NCBI RefSeq assembly: GCF_900699765.1
Contig: NZ_CAADHO010000003.1
Span: forward strand, 732,333 to 796,332
DNA from: Desulfoluna butyratoxydans
Lineage (GTDB): Bacteria; Desulfobacterota; Desulfobacteria; Desulfobacterales; Desulfolunaceae
Direction of reading: 5' to 3'
Length of the DNA stretch: 64,000 nucleotides
Below the pieces are notes generated by a model. It saw nothing but the letters and a program-made list of their open reading frames with translations, was not told where the DNA came from and searched no databases. Of the stretch, positions 59,622 to 64,000 are shown piece by piece. The first letter of the stretch is position 1; every line of letters begins with the position of its first letter. Position numbers and translations under genes: made by a program.

Positions 59622-61187
59622 TTACCCTTTTGTCTCCATCCATCGTGCCACGGCATCGGCCACATTCAGGCCGTCCATGGCCGCGGAGACAATGCCACCC
59701 GCGTACCCGGCCCCTTCTCCAGTGGGGAACAGGCCCGGGGTGTCCGGGTGCATGAAGCTCCCTTTGTCCCTGGGAATGCGCACCGGGGAGCTGGTGCGGG
59801 ATTCCACGGCGATGAGGGTGGCGTCCGGGTGAGCAAAGCCTCTGTACTTTTTTCCGAAGGTCTGAAGGCCTTGGGCGAGGCTCTCCGCCACAAAGGATGG
59901 CAGGAGTTCGTGAAGGTCTGCCGGGTAGAGTCCGGGGATGTAGGAGGATGCCTTTAAGGTTGTGGAGGGGCGCTTATCAAGGAAATCCTCCAATCGCTGT
60001 GCCGGTGCTTTTTGTGTGATGCCGTCTCCGGCGGTGAAGACTTTTTTCTCCACCGCCTCCTGAAACTCAAGGGCCGCCAGGGGATTGGCCTCGGCGTCTT
60101 CCCCGAGGTCGTCCAGTCGCACCTCGGCCACGAGACCGGCGTTGGCGTACTCCGCGCTTCGGTAGGAGAGGCTCATGCCGTTTAAGACCAGCTCGCCGGG
60201 GGCGGTGGCCGCGGGCACCACAAACCCGCCGGGGCACATGCAAAAAGAGAACACGCCCCGGCCATTGGCCTGGCAGGCGATGCGGTAGCTCGCCGCGGGC
60301 AGGTTGGGGTGGCGGGTTTGGGTGCCGTAGAAGATGTTGTCGATGAGGGCCTGGGGATGTTCGATGCGGACACCCATGGCAAAGGGTTTGGCCTCAACCC
60401 GGATGTGTTGGGCGTGGAGCTGCCGGTAGATGTCCCGGGCCGAATGGCCGGTGGCAAGGACCACGGCGTCGGCGGTGAGGCTCTGGCCGTTTGCCAGACC
60501 GACTCCGGTCATGCGGCCTTGGTTCACCGTAAAGGAGGTGACGTGGGACTCAAAGCGAATCTCGCCCCCGGCGTTTAAGATGCTTTCCCGCATGGCCCGG
60601 ACAATCTTGGGCAGGACGTTGGAACCCAGGTGGGGATGAGCATCCACGCGGATGGAGTCAGAGGCCCCGTGGTCAATGAACAGGTCCAGGACCCGGCCCA
60701 CATCCCCCCGCTTGCTGGAGCGGGTGTAGAGCTTTCCGTCGGAGTAGGTGCCTGCCCCGCCTTCCCCGAAACAGTAGTTGGAGTGGGCATCGACTTTGCC
60801 TTCGGAGTAGATTTTTTTGAGGTCGAACCGCCGTGAGCGGACATCTTTTCCCCGGTCCAGCACCACCGGCCGGATGCCCAGCTCAAGCAGGCGAAGGGCG
60901 GCAAAATACCCGGCAGGCCCGGCTCCCACCACGATGACCTCTTTGCCGGTGGGGGCGCAAGGGGCAAAAGGGCGAAGCGAGGGCTCGGCAAGGGGGCCTT
61001 CTCCTGCCTCGGCGCGGACGGAAAACCGGGGCGTGCGCCCCCTGCCGTCAATGGAGCGTTTCAGCACCCGGTAGAAGAATGTTTTTTCATTGCACGGCCC
61101 GTAGGCTTCCATGAGCTTTTTTTTGACGGCCTCGGGGCTGTCGATTTCGTCAGGCGTGAGGCGAATGTCGATGATTTTTGAATCCAT
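59622..61187 (-). CDS. FAD-dependent oxidoreductase (COG2509 type)
   Basis: The 521-aa protein has an N-terminal ~90-residue domain (IIDIRLTPDEIDSPEAVKKK). The FAD Rossmann motif is VIVVGAGPAGYFAALRLLELG (~85-105), followed by VVLDRGKDVRSRRFD and the family-typical NYCFGEGGAGTYSDGKLYTR. VVLATGHSARDIY and the C-terminal GLFPTGEGAGYAGGIVSAA complete the FAD site. The family is widespread in anaerobes and its reaction is not established. Cysteines in SFCMCPGGFVVPA are conserved in it. It is monocistronic, with a repeat directly at its 3' end. Confidence 0.88.
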   Translation of the reverse strand: MDSKIIDIRLTPDEIDSPEAVKKKLMEAYGPCNEKTFFYRVLKRSIDGRGRTPRFSVRAEAGEGPLAEPSLRPFAPCAPTGKEVIVVGAGPAGYFAALRLLELGIRPVVLDRGKDVRSRRFDLKKIYSEGKVDAHSNYCFGEGGAGTYSDGKLYTRSSKRGDVGRVLDLFIDHGASDSIRVDAHPHLGSNVLPKIVRAMRESILNAGGEIRFESHVTSFTVNQGRMTGVGLANGQSLTADAVVLATGHSARDIYRQLHAQHIRVEAKPFAMGVRIEHPQALIDNIFYGTQTRHPNLPAASYRIACQANGRGVFSFCMCPGGFVVPAATAPGELVLNGMSLSYRSAEYANAGLVAEVRLDDLGEDAEANPLAALEFQEAVEKKVFTAGDGITQKAPAQRLEDFLDKRPSTTLKASSYIPGLYPADLHELLPSFVAESLAQGLQTFGKKYRGFAHPDATLIAVESRTSSPVRIPRDKGSFMHPDTPGLFPTGEGAGYAGGIVSAAMDGLNVADAVARWMETKG

Positions 61188-61525
61188 GGGGCTCCATATG
61201 GTCAGCAGCGGGAAAAGTTCTGTCCTGCCTGCCGTTTGGTTGAGTAAGAATCAATGGGGTTATCAGGGTTTTGGAACCGATTGTCAAGGGTGGGGTGAAT
61301 GCATGTGTTTTTTGTCTTTTACAGTCACTTGAGGGTGAGAACATAAGCCCCCCGGATTCATCATCGCCACCGGTCTTCGTCCCCCAGGCCCACCACTTTC
61401 GCTCAAGGGCTGGGCTTTTGTCTGTTCTGCGGCTGCCCGCTTGCTTAAAACAAAGGGGCATGCTTGTATGTCCCAAGTGTGCGTGTTTGCTTGATGAGCC
61501 GAACTGTTGCGAGGGATTCTTTCTT

Positions 61526-62599
61526 ATGATGAGGCAAAAGATCACATGGCCGATGGCGGTGGGCATGGTGTGGCTGTTGGCGCTGACCGGATGTGCAGGG
61601 AAGTCTGCGACCTACCCTGAGGGGCACCCCTGTGCCGGAACGGGCCAGCCCCGTCCCACCTGGGTGCATGACGGCGGTACCCTTGACGGGACCTTCGTGG
61701 GGGTAGGGAAGTCAGGACCCATGGAGGGCAATTTTTTTCTGCAGAAGATGAGTGCGCGGCAGATGGCCCTGGTAAACCTGCTGGATCAGGTCCAGGTGAC
61801 GGTGGAGAGCAGCATGGAACTCATGGAGAGTCAGGCGCAAACCACGGACGGAGACCTCTCGGCCACCCGTCTTGCCACCCGTCGTCTTCGGGTGGCCTCC
61901 TCCCTAACCATGAACGACGTGACCTTCGCCGGAAGTTACATGGACCCTTCTTCCTGTACCCTGTGGGTGCGCTACACGATCAGGCGGGACACGGCGGAAA
62001 ACCTGGTGGCGTTGAAACAGGCCAAGGCCCTTCACCAGATGACCTATGACGAAGAGGCTGCTACCCCGGCCCAGAAGCTTCGCTGGATCATTGATGCCCT
62101 GGCTCGTTTGAATGATGTCGATTTTTCCGTCCTGCCCAAGGACGCTGGCAACAGGAACCATTTCATCTCCGTTTTTACGGCGCGAAAAGCCGAACTGGAA
62201 CAGCGCGTGAACCCGGGCATGGTCTGGATGCTTTCAGCCCCCGAGCCGCTTCGTTCCACCCTTGCCCCTCGAATCTCCAGCCTTGCCGAAGCCCACGGCG
62301 CCGTTTTTGTCGGCGCGCCCTGCCGTGAAGCCAATGATTGCCTGGGCCAGGCACGGGAGTATGCAGGGGACAGGCTCCTTTTGATCAAAGCCGCGTCCCG
62401 GATGCGATCGGGAACCCTCGGGATGCTTCAAGGGACCTTGCGGCTGGGGTGCACGCGTTTTGATGTCGGCACCGGGGCTCCTGTGGCCACCCACACGGCT
62501 GAAGGAAATGTGTTTGGGTTTCATGACAAGGTGTTGGATTGGGCCAACCTCGCTGAGACGCTTCTTGATGACGAAGGAATGAGCCCTGTTCTGAAATAA
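61526..62599 (+). CDS. LPP20-type lipoprotein
   Basis: The 357-aa protein has a lipoprotein signal (MAVGMVWLLALTGCAG, lipobox LTGC). Residues ~40-170 resemble LPP20: TFVGVGKSGPMEGNFFLQKM, then an Ala/Met-rich helix and SLTMNDVTFAGSYMDPSS with the closing strand TLWVRYTIRRD. The C-terminal half is a second domain I do not recognise. The start is the ATG giving MMRQKITWPMA, with GAGGGA 9 bases upstream; the upstream extension lacks protein character. Probably anchored in the outer membrane; function unknown. Confidence 0.8.
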   Translation: MMRQKITWPMAVGMVWLLALTGCAGKSATYPEGHPCAGTGQPRPTWVHDGGTLDGTFVGVGKSGPMEGNFFLQKMSARQMALVNLLDQVQVTVESSMELMESQAQTTDGDLSATRLATRRLRVASSLTMNDVTFAGSYMDPSSCTLWVRYTIRRDTAENLVALKQAKALHQMTYDEEAATPAQKLRWIIDALARLNDVDFSVLPKDAGNRNHFISVFTARKAELEQRVNPGMVWMLSAPEPLRSTLAPRISSLAEAHGAVFVGAPCREANDCLGQAREYAGDRLLLIKAASRMRSGTLGMLQGTLRLGCTRFDVGTGAPVATHTAEGNVFGFHDKVLDWANLAETLLDDEGMSPVLK

Positions 62600-62634
62600 G
62601 CGCATATTGCGAGGGACAATGACTGGCCGAAAGG

Positions 62635-62925
62635 CCTGTGGCCCGCGTTACGCCAGTCGGTGCGGGAGCCGCACCCTACGCTTCGCCCCGGGCGGTGGGG
62701 TAAGCCGTGAAGATAGCGAATACCCGGTGTTTCGAAGGGTGCGCCGTGCGCACCGAGGGTCGTCCGAAAAGCCGGTATCGGTTATGGCGTGCGAGATTCC
62801 ATTGGACGCAAAAGGCGATGGCTTGCGTTACACCTGGCGGTGGAGTAAGCCGTGAAGGTAGCGAAGAACCGGTGTCTCGTAGGGTGCGCCGTGCGCACCG
62901 CAGAACGTTCCGAAAACCGCCACCA
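62635..62925. repeat. REP cluster upstream of the RAYT gene
   Basis: GCGTTACGCCAGTCGGTGCG (62645) leads into the GGTGCGGGAGCCGCACC hairpin. Two GGTGCGCCGTGCGCACC hairpins follow near 62740-62756 and 62885-62901, each with flanking GTGAAG-TAGCGAA and CCGGTGT words. The units are diverged copies of the same repeat arranged around GGTGGGGTAAGCCGTGAAG. Confidence 0.8.
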
Positions 62926-62970
62926 TCATCAGCAAAAATAACGTGTGCGATAAGACGAACGAGGTCGCGT

Positions 62971-63516
62971 ATGCCCAATTACCGACGCGTATCAACCGCT
63001 GGTGCATCGTTTTTTTTTACGGTTGTTACCCACCACAGACAGCCCGTTCTCTGCGATGAGCCGGTACGGGTTGCCCTTCGAAACAGCATTGAGCGTGTCC
63101 GTGCCGTGGCCCCGTTTTCCATTGACGCGTGGGTGCTTTTGCCGGACCACCTCCATTGCATCTGGACGCTTCCCGAGGGTGACGCCGATTACAGCAGCCG
63201 GTGGTCCCGCATCAAGCGGTATGTGACGACCTGCTGCGGAGATCGCTTATCCCGCGAAGGCTTTTCCACAGAGTCCCGCAAGGCCCGCCAGGAAGGTACC
63301 TTGTGGCAACGGCGATTTTGGGAACATCGGATCCGGGATGAGCGCGACTTTGAAACGCATATGGATTACATCCATTACAACCCGGTAAAGCATGGGGTTG
63401 TTGAGCGGGTGGGGGACTGGCCGTGGTCTACATTTCATCGGCTTGTGGTCCATGGGGTCTACGATGGCGACTGGGGTGGGTGTGGGGAAGTCTCCGGCAA
63501 TTTTGGGGAATGGTAG
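62971..63516 (+). CDS. REP-associated tyrosine transposase (RAYT)
   Basis: The 181-aa, Y1_Tnp/HUH family protein begins MPNYRRVSTAGASFFFTVVT, which is the RAYT signature start. The HUH motif is LPDHLHCIWTLP. The catalytic tyrosine region is in YIHYNPVKHGVVERVGDWPW, with LWQRRFWEHRIRDERDFE before it. RAYTs bind and cut REP hairpins; matching REPs flank the gene on both sides. The ATG is preceded by GAGG. It is unrelated in length and sequence to the 308-aa Y1 transposases of the island. Confidence 0.95.
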   Translation: MPNYRRVSTAGASFFFTVVTHHRQPVLCDEPVRVALRNSIERVRAVAPFSIDAWVLLPDHLHCIWTLPEGDADYSSRWSRIKRYVTTCCGDRLSREGFSTESRKARQEGTLWQRRFWEHRIRDERDFETHMDYIHYNPVKHGVVERVGDWPWSTFHRLVVHGVYDGDWGGCGEVSGNFGEW

Positions 63517-63549
63517 GGGTGCCGTGCGTGTTGAGGTACGCCCGATAAG

Positions 63550-63885
63550 CCGGTGGTTTGCGTTACGCCAGTCGGTGCGGGAGCCGCACCCTACGCTTTG
63601 CGCCCCGGGTGGTGGGGTAAGCCATGATGGTGACGAGGGACCGGTGTTTTCTGGGGTATCATGGGAACAAAAGCCGGTGGGTTGCGTTACGCCAGTCGGT
63701 GCGGGAGCCGCACCCTACGCTTTGCGCCCCGGGTGGTGGGGTAAGCCATGATGGTGACGAGGGGCCGGTGTTTTCTGGGGTATCATGGGAACAAAAGCCG
63801 GTGGTTTGCGTTACGCTTGGCGGTGCGGGAGCCGCACCCTACGCTTCGCATCCCCGGTCGGTGGGGTAAGCCGTGAAGGTAACCG
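63550..63885. repeat. 124-bp tandem REP array downstream of the RAYT gene
   Basis: GTCGGTGCGGGAGCCGCACC recurs at 63571 and 63695, and a variant at 63819, spaced exactly 124 bp. Each unit also contains GGTGGTGGGGTAAGCCATG and GGTGTTTTCTGGGGTATCAT. The first two units are almost identical, so the expansion is recent. Confidence 0.9.
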
Positions 63886-64000
63886 GTGGCTGTCAAGATA
63901 GTTGTCGCCTATACACATCAAGCCGCGACCAATCCGAGGCCCTCAGAAACAACCTTTTCAGGGTTAAGGTAAACGTGTTTTTTGTGTTCCATATCCTTAC
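63886..64000. other. Window edge, possible gene end on the minus strand
   Basis: On the minus strand two frames are open from the edge: one reads KDMEHKKHVYLNPEKVVSEG before a stop at 63918, the other reads RIWNTKNTFTLTLKRLFLR. Either could be the tail of a gene beyond the window; the evidence is too short to choose. Confidence 0.25.

Overview
The window looks like the chromosome of an anaerobic, sulfate-reducing-type bacterium of the Desulfobacterota (Desulfobacteraceae/Desulfoluna-like; the genus is inference). The clues are a superoxide reductase (desulfoferrodoxin) beside a rubredoxin-like protein and a small triheme cytochrome c7, two separate sets of heterodisulfide-reductase-like iron-sulfur proteins, a thiolase/3-hydroxybutyryl-CoA dehydrogenase pair under a sigma-54 promoter, System II cytochrome c biogenesis, and long GC-rich genes separated by dispersed palindromic repeats. 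There is no rRNA. One tRNA, an initiator tRNA, is visible.

Layout. 1-5.6 kb: hypothetical protein, ArgA-like acetyltransferase, then a membrane cytochrome/ferredoxin protein plus an HdrB-like protein that probably form a quinone-linked electron-transfer complex. 6-10.3 kb: hybrid histidine kinase, PilZ protein, DUF1841-like protein. 10.5-17.4 kb: a divergent sigma-54 activator facing a long control region (dyad, repeated upstream sites, near-consensus -24/-12 promoter), then thiolase, hbd and, after a long spacer, hdrC-hdrB. 18-24.6 kb: chemoreceptor, SNF2 helicase and SWIM-domain protein. 24.6-27.1 kb: initiator tRNA, a 187-bp tandem repeat array, an Hsp70-type ATPase. 27.5-36.9 kb: secreted ankyrin protein, oxygen-defence genes, a two-subunit cytochrome bd-like complex whose large subunit carries eight CXXCH haem motifs, and a CoA-disulfide/polysulfide reductase with a rhodanese domain.

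37.5-52.7 kb is a less GC-rich accessory island. It holds mostly co-oriented, unrelated small genes (small membrane proteins, phosphatase-like protein, lipoprotein, immunity-like and pentapeptide proteins, DUF1772, DUF2251, GreB, SPFH protein). They are interleaved with two intact copies and at least three decayed copies of a Y1-transposase element with GGGGACAGGCTCTTTAT ends, many solitary ends, and one complete IS4-family element with a target duplication.

53-64 kb returns to GC-rich backbone: TPR-resB-ccsA cytochrome c maturation genes, an OmpR/CusS-type two-component system, an rRNA/tRNA methyltransferase, a large FAD oxidoreductase, an LPP20-type lipoprotein, and a REP-associated tyrosine transposase (RAYT) embedded in its REP repeats.

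Together the genes fit an anaerobe that moves electrons between acyl-CoA metabolism, quinones and periplasmic multihaem cytochromes and that detoxifies oxygen. At least three independent families of small mobile or palindromic repeats have spread through its intergenic regions, sometimes splitting operons, possibly supplying terminators, and in one case apparently supplying coding sequence.
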